Part shown: one piece after another, positions 9,815-20,936 of the stretch
How the letters are laid out: each line of letters opens with the position of its first letter
How positions within the stretch are numbered: the stretch's first letter is position 1
Origin: Artemisia argyi
Taxonomy: Eukaryota > Streptophyta > Magnoliopsida > Asterales > Asteraceae
Reading direction: 5' to 3'
Assembly (NCBI GenBank): GCA_030686995.1
Contig: CM060692.1
Location: 17,977,465-18,041,464, forward strand
DNA: 64,000 nucleotides
Notes under the pieces: generated by a model
What the model saw: only the letters and a program-made list of their open reading frames with translations
Told to the model about the DNA's origin: nothing
Databases searched by the model: none
Translations under genes and position numbers: made by a program

Positions 9815-10971
9815 AAGATCATCCAGACTACGTCTACAAGCTTAAGAAAGCAATTTATGGTTTAAAACAAGCTCCAAGAGCGTGGTATGACGAACTATCA
9901 TCTTTCTTGCTTAAAAACAATTTCACAAAAGGAACGGTTGATGACACCTTGTTTATCAAAAAATTCAAAGATGGCATTTTGATCGTTCAAATTTACCTGG
10001 ACGGCATTATTTTTGGATCAACCAATCCTAACCATTCAAAACATTTTGAAAATCTCATGAAAAGTAAATTTGAAATGTCCATGATGGGGGAACTAAAATT
10101 CTTTCTTGGTTTACAAATCCATCAATCCCCTCGTGGTATTTTTATCAATCAAGCTAAATATACAATAGAGATTCTGAAAAAACATGGAATGGAAAATTGT
10201 GATTCTGTTGGTACACCAATGGTCACTTCACCAAAAATAGGTGCTGATTTGTTTGGGAAACCCATTGATCCGAAGAAATATCGGAGCATGATCGGTTCTC
10301 TCATGTACCTAACTGCTAGCCGACCCGATATTCAATTTGCTGTATGTTTGTTAGCACGGTTTCAGGCAAAGACTACAGAACTTCACCTCAAAGAGGTTAA
10401 ACGGATCTTTCGGTACCTACGAAGCACCATTAACATGGGACTTTGGTATCCGAAGGATTCGGGGTTTAATCTAACAGCATTTTCAGATGCAGACCATGCT
10501 GGTGATCAAGTTACAGCAAAGAGTACATCAGGTGGAGCACAATTTTTGGGTGAAAAGCTAGTAAGCTGGTCGTCAAAGAAACAGGATTGTACTGCACTAT
10601 CAACCGCCGAAGCCGAGTATGTGTCTCTATCTGCGTGTTGTGCCCAAGTTCTTTGGATGCGGATACAGCTCACAAATTATGGCTTTACTTTTGACAGAAT
10701 ACCTATGTATTGTGACTCAAAAAGTGCCATAGCCAACTCGTGCAATCCCGTACATCACTCTAAGACGAAGCATATCAAAGTCCGCTACCATTTCATCAAA
10801 GAACACGTGGAAGAGGGTACTGTTGAATTATTTTTCGTTAAGACTGATTACCAACTCGCCGATCTATTTACTAAAGCACTTCCAAAAGAACGGATTGACT
10901 ATTTAGTTCGACGAATTGGCATGCGAAGCCTAACTCCTGAGGAGCTAGAACGTCTTCTCGAATCTTCTTAA
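9815..10971 (+). pseudogene. pol: copia pol, 3' part: reverse transcriptase palm and RNase H
   Basis: This continues the frame broken at 2208 (codon phase matches after the AAGAT duplication). Seen are KLKKAIYGLKQAPRAWY, the catalytic box and FFLGLQIHQSPRG. RNase H follows with FSDADHAGD, SWSSKKQ and LSTAEAEYVSLS, and the C-terminus reads LADLFTKALPKER. The catalytic box reads YLDGIIFG where copia enzymes have YVDD, so the second catalytic aspartate is glycine. The copy was therefore probably inactive even apart from the stop at 754 and the insertion. Stop codon at 10969-10971. Confidence 0.92.
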
Positions 10972-13524
10972 AAAAATGTTTTCAAAATCGCTTCGCTGTA
11001 AATATCTTTGAAAAAACAAAATACAAAATTTGAAAAACCAACAAAAACAAAATACAAAAATATAAAATTTCAAAAAAATACAAAAACAATATAAAATCAA
11101 AAAATCCAAAAATATTCTTCTCACGACATGTCTCTCGTATAAATCAATATTCTGTACGTTTCTAGAAATGTCATTCAACAATGATACGGACATGTACAGA
11201 TGCTTGAGCGGGAGTTCTTTTAAATGTTTTTATAAAACATGTCGTTTCTCAAAAGTTTCTTCACGATGGCTTTCGTATACTTCAGTACGAAACCCGTGCT
11301 TAAACGATGACTTCTGATTATTTTTCAAATCAAGGACTCGTACGTTCAATGACGAAATCTTTTTCAAAAAGTTCGAGTCTAAACAAACGAAAAAGACTTC
11401 AAACAAAAACTCGTTTTCAAAACAGAATTCTTGAGCACTTTTTCAAGATTGTTCAAAAGATTTCTCAAAATCTCTCAAAATTAGTGCTCAAGATAACTCC
11501 CTCAAAACCCTTAAATTGATTTTAAATGAGCTATCATTAAGGGGGAGTACAAACACAAAAATGTTCCGAATTCATGCAAAATGAAATCTGTCTTTCTCTC
11601 CAAAAAGTTTTTTTTTACTCAGTTGATATAAAAAATAACACAATATGCTATTTTTGAGGGGGAGAAGACATGATTAAAATGTGATCAAAGATGTTTAAAG
11701 TTTGTGACTGAATCTCAAAAGAGCTCGACTCAGTAAGTACCAATGAATTGACGAAGCTTAAAATGTCAGTAATCGAAAAGACTTGTCCTGGACGGGTAAT
11801 AATTTCAAGCTAGTCTAACTAGTGATGTAAGCGTGTCTCGAATAGGATTTGTCTGAGTAGAATGTACCGTATCGAGAGACTTTCTTTGGACTTGACCAGG
11901 ACGGGTAATAATTTCAAGCTAGTCTAACTAGTGATGTAAGCGTGTCTCGAATCGGTCATGATCACTGAAAGTGGATCAATTCAATAAGTGCAAACTCCTC
12001 ACGCATGTGCAAATTTCTTAAAAATTCATGAGCACATGTGAAGGGGGAGTCCTTCTAAATTGCAAAACTCTTGAAGTGGTAACAACAATGTGTTTCTTTA
12101 TCATAAACACTTTGAGAGATTTTCAATAAATGGTTTCATGGCAATGATAGGATAATCATGGAGTTATAAGGTGACTAAGGTTAGGGAAAACCGTCCTATG
12201 ATCCGCCAGAGCCGGAGGGATCTACCCAAGGACAAATCCAATAGATTAGAATTAGAAGTCCTTAGGTATGATTGAAAAAAAGGAGAAAATGAGAAAGGAG
12301 AAAGAAGGGGTTGAAGAATTAAAAAGAAAAGTTATGAAAAAGGGTGAAAAGAAATAGCCCTCCATATGTTCAACCTTAGGGCAGACACCGGGTACAATTC
12401 GTATGCTACTGGTTGTTACTAAGGTGACACCGGTATTGAAGACAAGACGTCATGGACCCAGTGACGCACTGCACTTAACCTTCTTAACCACTCAAGTTCT
12501 CTTAAAAGAGCTTGTTTCATTCTCACGGGGAACCGGTGTAATCTATCGACCTGTCTCTTAGAGATGGTTGATATTGAAGCAGGAGACCTCTCCCTAATCT
12601 CCGCATAGGAAACCAAATGTGCACTTATCGAGTCTAGAGCCTCGAGATTCATCAAAAGATCTCATAGGAACACATGATATTTCTACACTGGTTGTTCAAC
12701 ATTAAGGACGCCAGATGTAAACTTTAGAGTCCTACGCAGATCTTAGCAATATGCCAGAACATTTATGAGAGAATTCACATTTGTGATTCTCAATGATTGA
12801 ATGGAAATTCCGGCCAGGGTCAACATCAAACAGCCCTGACAGCAGGTCACTTCGGTAATTCTTTATGGATTACGCTTAGTGTTCGCGGTGGTTTCAAACG
12901 GTCTACAGTCGTGGAGTGATCCCCAGCGACTCACCCAGTCATTGAGCTACTTAGTAGGTCTTGTAAGCTCTCTCGAGAGTATCTGACATGGGAACGACCT
13001 TGGTAAGGGTTAGAAGGAGTCTTCACACTATACTGTTGACGATCTCTAATTCTTATCTGTAAGTACCGGTTGATTTATTGCTAACTGTTTTCATGCAGCT
13101 ATACATCATCTCCATGGCGAAGGATTCCACATGCTCATACATGCATCTTGAAGTCAAAGGAAAGTTCTCACAAAGATCAAAGCAAAGAAAGATTCTACGC
13201 AATGTAAAAGAATCTACAGAAGAAAAAGTGACAAAGATCTGTGTGAAAGAACGGGAGCTACAAATGCATGTATCACAAAGACTGAAGATGTATGAGCATG
13301 TTGGAATGGCAAACAACCACCACAGACGCAGAAGTGACGAAAGGCAGATAACTCCACATCACAAAGGAATAAAGAACGATGAAAATCAGTTATCAAAGAT
13401 CACAAAGCATGAAGGAACAAAGACTAAAGACTATTCTACAACGACACACAAAGTTAAAGACAAAGAATACGGAAGACCCACTCACGTGGAGCATCATTCG
13501 AATGACCACCCCTTAGGGGGAGAT
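10972..13524 (+). other. Non-coding 3' region of the host copia element
   Basis: About 2.5 kb with no convincing gene. It begins with an A-rich tract (10972-11100). Purine tracts GGGGGAG recur near 11540, 11657 and 12042, and the last one, AGGGGGAGAT at 13515-13524, is the polypurine tract next to the LTR. A 54-bp segment at 11790-11843 is repeated exactly at 11899-11952. A 150-codon frame at 13078-13530 runs into the LTR and has low-complexity Lys/His content; I do not call it a gene. Confidence 0.65.
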
Positions 13525-13920
13525 TGTTAGCATTAAAAATTATATATATAGAAGTGATGGTCATTCTCATATTGTAACTTGGTGTCGTTTGTTAAGATTA
13601 GTAATAGTTTAGTCATTGGGCCTTGGACTTGGCAAGCTAATATGTCATGTGCTATGTTTCATAAGCCTTGTTATCTAATCATGTAACCAAGTCCAAGCCC
13701 AAGCCCATAGAAAGCCTATGTATGGAACTATAAAAGGCACCTTACCTCTCATGTGTAAGGTGTGCTTGTGTGTGTATTGTGTGTGTTATTAATAAAAGTT
13801 CTCTTCATCTTTATACTCTATTTCTCTCATATTAACGCCACACCTTATTCATCAAGTCACCATCTTTACTTCATCTAGTGCTTATATTTGTGATAAAGTT
13901 GATATATCTAAGGTTCTACA
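13525..13920 (+). repeat. 3' LTR of the host copia element
   Basis: It starts TGTTAG right after the polypurine tract and ends TTCTACA (about 396 bp). A TATA box CTATAAAAGG lies at 13728-13737 and an AATAAA at 13791-13796. The 3' border rests only on the TG..CA rule because the 5' LTR is outside the window. Confidence 0.75.
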
Positions 13921-16035
13921 CCTGACCTTCTATTACTCTTTAAATAACTGACAACGACCTATTATAAACCAAACCTTAAGACTATTTTTAGATGAAACTA
14001 GACTCAATTACCTTTAAAATGATGGATGGTACAACTTCTAACAAGTTACGGATCAAAAGATATGATTTTTCTAACATGACACATTTTCTGCACTAATTAC
14101 TATCCCGTTTTCATACTTGACCAAAACGACTAAAACTCAACTTCTATAACTCAAAAATTTACAAAACTTTCCAAAATCATTTGGACATTATAAACATCAA
14201 ATATATACATAAACATGGTCACAACAACCCTTGAAAACATGCTTTACAAAGTGACGGGTGGAAACACCCATTTTGACCCATTTGCATACTACACTTAACC
14301 ATATTACCTTTGACCATAAAATTAACACTTTAACCATAAACCAAACACTCATTTAACATTAAAAACCATGAAAACTTTGATCCATGACCATTGACCCATT
14401 CACATCCCAAAATGGGTACAATTACACATTATGCCAAACGCCCCTTTAACTTGACCGTAAACGCATGAACTATACTATAACTTGTCCATTGACCACCAAT
14501 TTATACCCTTGACACTTGACCATACTTTACATAACATTAATGACTCACGGGGGTACAAACATGACACTTGAGCTCGGTATACTACCTAGCTCCTACTTTC
14601 TTCACATGTGCAACCTTAGTCCTTATCCAAGCCATAACTTCACTCATGAGTAACCTACAAAACATTGTCAACTAAACAATAAGCTTTCGCTTAGTAAGTA
14701 AAACGATAACAACATACCATTATACTTCAAACAACATATAAGCATCACATATATCGAACACTTACATCACGGGCTTATCACTTTAATTATTACATTAGCA
14801 CAAAGCATCAAACATACTCTATAACACCAAATCGTCACCTTAGCTCAACCATTGCAAACACTTAACCATATCTCAAACTCCTATCACTTAACATAAAACA
14901 TACATAACACATACATGTTAGAAATCCATATAACAACATGCTACCATCATTTTACTTACCTTAGCTTCAAGCTAAGCATATCAAGGCATCATCATCATCC
15001 TTATCACCATCATCATCAACATCATCATCCTATGTCAAGATCATCATGCACATAAACACTTTAACACATAATCAAATAACCATAACAATGGTTTATACAA
15101 CCACTGTCTTACCTCTAAACATCACTAATCATCACATAATCATAGATTGATTATATGATGATGCTCCTATTAAAATACTAACTTAAATTCAATAGATTTC
15201 ATCCAATAAGTACTATAACTACTTTAATTAACCTTTAAACACCTTTTTACCCAATTCCCCCAATTGATATCAAGAACCCTAATTCTTGAATTCATCAATT
15301 AATTTAAGATAGGGATTACTTACTTGCATTTGAGTATGGGTAAGGTTAATCTCTTGAACTTGGACCTTAATCTCTACACTTAATTATCAAGACCTCCATA
15401 TTTCCCTCATTTTTCTCTTTATAACCGCCACACACCCACACATACTCTTAGATAAAATGAATAATTATTAAGAACCTGGGTATTTGTAATTTGACCTTTC
15501 TTCATTTCAAAGCTATTCCCCAAATGGCACTTTTGGTCCCTTAAGTGCTATAACAATTCATCCTTGGTACTAGAACAAGTTGGTTCTAGTGCTACTTTGA
15601 GGTTTTGGCAAGAATAGCCCTTCTAGTACTATAACAATTCAGTTTTGGTACTAGAACAAGTTGGTTCTAGTGCCAGTTTAAGGAATTGGCAAGATTAGTC
15701 CCTGCAGGCTAGAACAAGGTGGTTCTAGTACTAAAACAAGTTGGTTCTAATATTATCTTGGGATTCTGTCAACTTAGGTCCCTCAACTTCTTTTCCTTTA
15801 TATTAGTGATACATAATACTTTCTAAACCACATTATACATTCTTAATACTTATAGCTTGACTACCGGTTTGACTAGCCAATCACGTAAAGCGTTGTGAAC
15901 TTATAAAAGTCATAGTCAAACATACTCAAGTATCATTTATCCATTTAGTCAAACACATTATTCTTAGTCAATTTCATCTAGGGTGGGGCCCATTGTATCC
16001 GGGAAATGGGTCTAACACTAAACACGCATGCCTTG
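13921..16035. other. Anonymous repeat-like DNA
   Basis: No gene is seen. The sequence is rich in TTGACC/ACCATT phrases and resembles decayed LTR material, but I found no clear ends. A degenerate (ATC)n tract lies at 14984-15040. Between about 15545 and 15755 a unit of roughly 90 bp containing GAACAAGTTGGTTCTAGTGC is repeated two to three times. Confidence 0.4.
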
Positions 16036-16532
16036 TGTTAGAATGATACTTTGAGTGATACTAACAAGTACGCGGAATTTACTTTGTAGTACTTAGAAGA
16101 TTTGTTTGTGAGTTAAGAACAGTTGTATGAACACAGAATATTAACCAAACTTTAAGCTCCAATATTATTATGAATAATAATACGAGTGATCTTTTGTTAT
16201 CACTAGGGTTACACCTTGAAGCTCTCTAATTCATACGTATGTAGACAAATGATATGTAAAACCCTAATCTAGGATATCCTTTTATAGGACACAAGGAGTC
16301 CTTTTCAAGATAAGTATATTCTAAGATATACACCAAATCTTTTCTATATTTATCTTCTCATTTATGTCGTTATCACATAGGAAGTTGTAACTTTGTACTA
16401 GCAGTGGTAATGATGTTTCCACTGTTAGTGTATTCTTCCAGCAGTGGGAATGATGTTTCCACTGCTAGTGTATTCGACCAGCAGTGGGAACTCCAACACT
16501 ATCAGTTTGTACTGTTAGTTTAATTCCCAACA
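16036..16532 (-). repeat. Diverged solo LTR of the 486-bp LTR family
   Basis: About 497 bp starting TGTTAGAATGATACTTTGAG and ending AATTCCCAACA, clearly alignable with the LTRs at 2209 and 9329. Its CAGTGG region is expanded. A 40-bp unit with hairpin arms (GCAGTGGGAA then TTTCCACTGC) is repeated, with motif starts at 16402, 16442 and 16482. The flanking bases (CCTTG and TCTAC) do not match, so the target duplication has decayed or one end is rearranged. Confidence 0.8.
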
Positions 16533-16849
16533 TCTACTATTGTTAAAATTAATACAACATTAGAAATGTTACATGTCCGCATATCAATAAATTATAAACT
16601 TTTTTATTCTATACCACACATATATGAAATGATCTCTTATTATGATTGAAATAAAATATATACTACGTTTTTAAGTTTTTTAAACTTAATCTATGATTGT
16701 TGCTGTAAACTAAAACTCGTACCTTAACTATGTGACACATCTAGTTTGTAATTCATTGATGAATTGAAATAACAAGAAGGATTAAAAATGCATGTGTATT
16801 TTTATACACAGTCTTAGAACAGTCGCATCACAAGAAATATTCAAGGATT

Positions 16850-17006
16850 AATTATATATTATCACTTTTTGTTTTGTTGTTTAGTCATATTTATTTATTT
16901 TTTATTGTATACATTACTAGTATATTTTTAAATTTTGTTTATTGTGTGTATTTTATAATCATTTTGTCCCTACCTGTTAATAAGAGTCTTGATTAATGAG
17001 AATAGT

Positions 17007-17052
<46 letters not shown>

Positions 17053-17460
17053 ATACAATAGATGAAATGCAAATATAATGCATGTATATAATAAAAAAAG
17101 GGTTTTTCTAACTTGTGCTCTAGGGGCACAAGTTAAGTACACCAAAAGGAGGGTGAGACCCATGAAAAAGAATGTCCGGACCCACATCTTTTATTTGAAA
17201 AGTGTACTTTTCTGTGGGTTCGAACGTCCTTTTTCGTGGGTCCCATTATCCTTTTGATGTACTTAACTTGTGCCCCATATCACAAGTTAGAAAATCCCGT
17301 AAAAAAAGTAATGATGACTAATAATATACAAAACAAAACAAAATAGTACAAGTTGGTTATATTTCATTGTCCTATGCTCTTAAAATAAAGACTTATTGTG
17401 TGTGTGTCGGTTGTTCATTTATTTTGTGTAGTTGAATCACCCTTTAATTCATATCATACG
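16850..17460 (+). repeat. Dispersed repeat, copy A (interrupted by a MITE)
   Basis: This aligns with 55754-56490: shared phrases include TTAATGAGAA..AATAAAAT, TTAAAATAAAGACATATTG-like and GTAGTTGAATCACCCTTTAA. Copy A holds a 37-A run (17015-17051) and the MITE at 17100-17298, which copy B lacks. Nothing coding is recognised. Confidence 0.7.
17100..17298. mobile_element. MITE with about 85-bp terminal inverted repeats, Mutator-like
   Basis: The ends GGGTTTTTCTAACTTGTG and CACAAGTTAGAAAATCCC begin long inverted repeats over a 199-bp element. The 9-bp flanks ATAAAAAAA (17091-17099) and GTAAAAAAA (17299-17307) match at 8 of 9 bases. The paralogous repeat near 56340-56360 is an empty site, supporting insertion. 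Confidence 0.8.
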
Positions 17461-18012
17461 TACGTTTATTTGCATGTTCAATTTTTAATGTTGTTGTACA
17501 TTTACGAAACATCATGTGACTATATCAGGAAGTGATAGATGATTAGACACTTGAAAGTCAAAGCTGGCAACTAACAGCAGCATTCAATTGCCAACTAACT
17601 TAAATTGGTTTCTATCTGTATCAGCTAACTTATACGTAACATCGAGATGCTTAAGAAAACAAACTTCAGTTCAAGTTAGCAGCAAAAATAAAGGGTTTTG
17701 TTGGATTCCACTTTGTATCATATAGAAGCATCAAGCAAGCCACCAAGGTAATACAGTATTAAAATATGGTTGTATAAATTAATGACAAGTTTTATTTATT
17801 TTAGGGGTGGTTCAACCTTCATCGAGGCATAAAGCCATGCTTTAAAGCGGGGCTTGTTTATATGAATTTACTTTTCTTGCATTATTTTATGCTAAAACTT
17901 TGATTAATCTTTTAAAATCAATATGGTATAACTTACTTCATTTTCAATCGATAAATGAGCCAATCTATTTAACTTTCTTACATTTTTTTTTATCTTAAAT
18001 AAAATTTAGTTA
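17461..18012. other. Intergenic, nothing recognised
   Basis: AT-rich DNA without a supported ORF or repeat border. Confidence 0.5.
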
Positions 18013-18676
18013 GGGTGAGCATAAAAACCTAAAAACTGAATCAAAACCGAAAAAGCAGAAAAAACCGCAACCAAAAAGCCGAACCGATTGAAAAACTGTT
18101 GGAGGAGGTTTTGATTTTCAAAGAAAACGAATGTTTGGGGCGGTTTTTGGTTGCATACGAGAAACCGAACCGAAAAATTCGCCTCGCCCCATCTTTGTAT
18201 ATCTTTCAAAACTTCGAAGTAAACTTATCAATATAAAAGGATTTGTCGCTTAATGATATAAACAAACGGTTCGATATATCTTTTGGACATATGCACTTCT
18301 TTTACAAAATGCTAAGAGTTGCATTTCATACATTTTTGAATGATTATATGTTTATTTTGTACTTTATTTGATAGTTTCTTATTGTTATAATATGCTACTA
18401 TAATCTGGTTCGAATGATTTTGTTTGGAAACTTAAAATTTATGTTTTATGGAAAACTTTACTAGTTGTTATTTCTTTATTAGTTAAAATCATTACGAAAT
18501 AAGTTAAGAGTTATGATAGTTCATTACTAACTAATTTATTAATCGGTAATCAAAAGGTAAACGAAAAAAAACCAAACAAACCGAAATTGAACCGATTTAA
18601 GTGAAAAACACCAAAGAGCAAAACCGAAACCATATGGTTTGAAATTTTAGCCAAAAACCGCACCATGCTCACCCAT
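18013..18676. mobile_element. Non-autonomous TIR element with GGGTGAGCAT ends (hAT-like)
   Basis: It begins GGGTGAGCAT and ends ATGCTCACCC(AT). The interior is AT-rich with many ACCGAAA phrases, as in common plant hAT-type MITEs. The flanks share AAATTTAGTTA (18002-18012 and 18677-18687), longer than the 8 bp expected for hAT, so the exact ends are uncertain. Confidence 0.65.
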
Positions 18677-18689
18677 AAATTTAGTTAAC

Positions 18690-19669
18690 TTTAGTTTTGA
18701 AAGGTTTCTTTCCAACGAAGCAACTGCGAGTTAACAATATTTTATAAGCAATATAAACATTAGGGAAAGAATTTAGATTTGTAATATAGTTAATAGTATC
18801 AATCGATGTAACTTTTTTTACATGTACAATTTCTCTCAAAACTCTTAGTTTCAAAAATAAAGATATGTCGTTAATATCCGAACAATTGCTATGGCTTAAA
18901 GAACATTCAAAGATAAAGACAACTATTGTTTGGCTTATTATCATCAAGTGACTTTAATTTTTCAATGCTAAAAATAAAAAACTAAAGATATCTTCATACA
19001 CTCTAAATTGGTCAAATCTAAATTCAAGTGATATTAATTTGTAATTATGGAAACTTTATGTTTTGAAAGCAACTTTGAGTATAATAATGATACACGCGGA
19101 AAGGAAAGAAAGCCAAAGAGTGAAAGTATGGTTGTGGTTGTGGAAAACAAACGTCGATTCATTAACTGCAAATGGTTAGATTGATAATAGTCTTCTAACC
19201 ATAATTTGGGACCAGATTATGTAATAATCGGCTATTTGGGGCCTTACATAATCGGATCAGTGAAAAATTAATATTCGGCTATTTGGGTCCTTGCATAATC
19301 GGATCTCTAAATATGAGAAAAAAACATGTGACTGACTTTGTGTTTATACGATGCCCTAGAAAACCTGGAGCCTTGGAAATCTGAAGGCTTAAAGCCCTAG
19401 CTTTACTTGCTTTACCTTTAATCCACCTCTGACCTTGATAGCCAAAACCAAAATAAATGGTGAAGGTTCACATCGCAATGTGTCATTACCGCTGGAATGT
19501 GATGTTCTATAGATGATTAGTGACAAACTTCGCACCTCACAAGTCCTTGAAACAACACCTTCAAACGTTGTGACCGCTATGCACATTTTGTCATGACGGG
19601 CTATCACATGCATTGGTTCAGTACATGTGTTAATTTTTGGTTCACGCATGTTAACCATTTCGTGACAAT
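18690..19669. other. Intergenic, mostly anonymous
   Basis: A 45-bp tandem pair containing CGGCTATTTGGG occurs at 19229-19304. The stretch 19395-19690 reads as a weakly coding + strand frame (phrases such as VSLPLECDVL and TTPSNVVTAMH) with stops. I do not recognise the family, and it may be a relic. Confidence 0.35.
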
Positions 19670-20090
19670 CACTACAAAAATATTTTAATTTACACACTTT
19701 TTTATTCACATTTTTAAAATGTATGTAAAATTTTGTTAGTTATATTATCACTTAAGAATGTGTAAAAAATTGGTTACATTTATAAGTATATTTTTTTAAA
19801 CAATAGATTTTTCACACTAATAATTGTATCAAAAAAGTTCGCACTTTTAATTGTGTGTTATAATTATCACACTTAGGAGTATAAAGAAATCTAATATTTC
19901 AATCTTCACATTTAAAAGTGTGGATTTTTTATACAATTATAAGTGTGAAAAAATATTATTATATAGTTTTTTACACACTTATAAATCATGTGATCAATTT
20001 TTACACATTCTTAAGCGTTAATAAATTGATAAAATTTTGCACACTTTTTAAAAGTGTGAAATAAAAGTGTGTAAATGCAACTTTTTATTA
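19670..20090. mobile_element. Palindromic MITE with a CACTA-type left end
   Basis: The left end reads CACTACAAAAA. The sequence then forms a long imperfect inverted repeat in which phrases such as TTACACACTTTT and CTTAAGAATGTGTAAAAA recur in reverse complement near 19990-20080. The right end lacks the matching TTTTTGTAGTG, so it is truncated or overwritten by AT-rich DNA. Confidence 0.65.
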
Positions 20091-20146
20091 TTATTTTTTA
20101 TTTTTTATTATTTTATATTTTATATATATTTTTATTATTATTTTTG

Positions 20147-20435
20147 AAACAAGTATTTGAGGTGGACTAATGCTGTTGGAAGCTCTTGTAGTACTCCGTC
20201 TTGAGCACAACACTTGAGCCATAACTAAAATAGAGTTAATAATTAGCAAAATAAATAGATAATTTCAGATTGAATCGATTATACAGATTGTAATCAATAT
20301 TATCTCGATGATCCCACGTCAACAAGACAAACTTTCAACCGCTGGTAAACACTCAAATAGTTTAGTAACGGTAGAATACTTGCTATAATGGAGAGTACCA
20401 TAGTCAAGTTTCTGCAACGAGTTGCAACATTTAGA
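20147..20435 (-). pseudogene. Fragment of an F-box/FBD gene (exon 2 to start of exon 3)
   Basis: This segment aligns almost base for base with 36091-36381 of the intact F-box gene, including exon 2 (36250-36357), the following intron and the start of exon 3. No flanking exons are present. It lies about 0.5 kb upstream of the ABC transporter start, so it is a duplicated gene piece and cannot encode a protein alone. Confidence 0.85.
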
Positions 20436-20691
20436 TGATGGTATTACCCTTGCATTCTAATATAAAGATGTTCTTCAGATAGCCTAAAGTAACTACATGC
20501 AGGTTGAAATCAAAGTAGATATCCTGCATGCATGAACTAGATATGGTTGGAATAATAATAAAATCAGTAAATATCCCTCGTGCATCTCCAACAAGTTGCA
20601 CAAACAACTTGACAAGCAAAACAAATAGGAGAATCCACTTGTAAATATTAATTCTCTTTATCTCAAACTATGTTTGGTGATATCTTTGCTC

Positions 20692-20699
20692 TATAAATA
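20692..20699 (+). promoter_or_regulatory. TATA box of the ABC transporter gene
   Basis: TATAAATA lies about 240 bp before the chosen ATG. A 20-bp direct repeat TTTGGTGATATCTTTGCTCT overlaps it (20672-20691) and recurs at 20728-20747. The assignment is positional. Confidence 0.45.
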
Positions 20700-20936
20700 G
20701 GCAACTTTAAAAATCTTCATCTTTGATATATTTGGTGATATCTTTGCTCTCAACCTTATCAGCAACTATTACATTATAATGCATAAACTATATATGCTTG
20801 ATAGTACTGACGGAGGGGGTTCCCCGGCCCGGGGACCTCTCTAATGCTCTTTCTTTGATTTTTCAGCACTATTACCTAAGACCCGAATGTAAAGGCTAGC
20901 CACAGGTCAAACGGCCATCTCAACACCTTGACGATC

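Larger units (their letters stand above)
1..13920 (+). mobile_element. Ty1/copia LTR retrotransposon (Sirevirus-like), 5' end outside the window, split by a nested element
   Basis: The element enters from the left edge in the GAG-pre-integrase region and continues through integrase, reverse transcriptase and RNase H, which is the copia gene order. It is interrupted at 2208/9815 by a nested LTR element, then runs through about 2.5 kb of non-coding 3' sequence to a 3' LTR at 13525-13920. Several GGGGGAG purine tracts lie downstream of pol (near 11540, 11657, 12042 and 13515); repeated polypurine tracts are described for Sireviruses, so that lineage is an inference. The 5' LTR and gag cannot be seen. 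Confidence 0.85.

Noticed and set aside
12419..12655. 78-codon minus-strand frame in the copia 3' region
   Set aside because: No domain, no promoter context, and it lies in a non-coding retrotransposon segment.
13078..13530. 150-codon plus-strand frame before the copia 3' LTR
   Set aside because: It runs over the polypurine tract into the LTR, is low-complexity and has no recognisable domain; an env-like gene cannot be supported.
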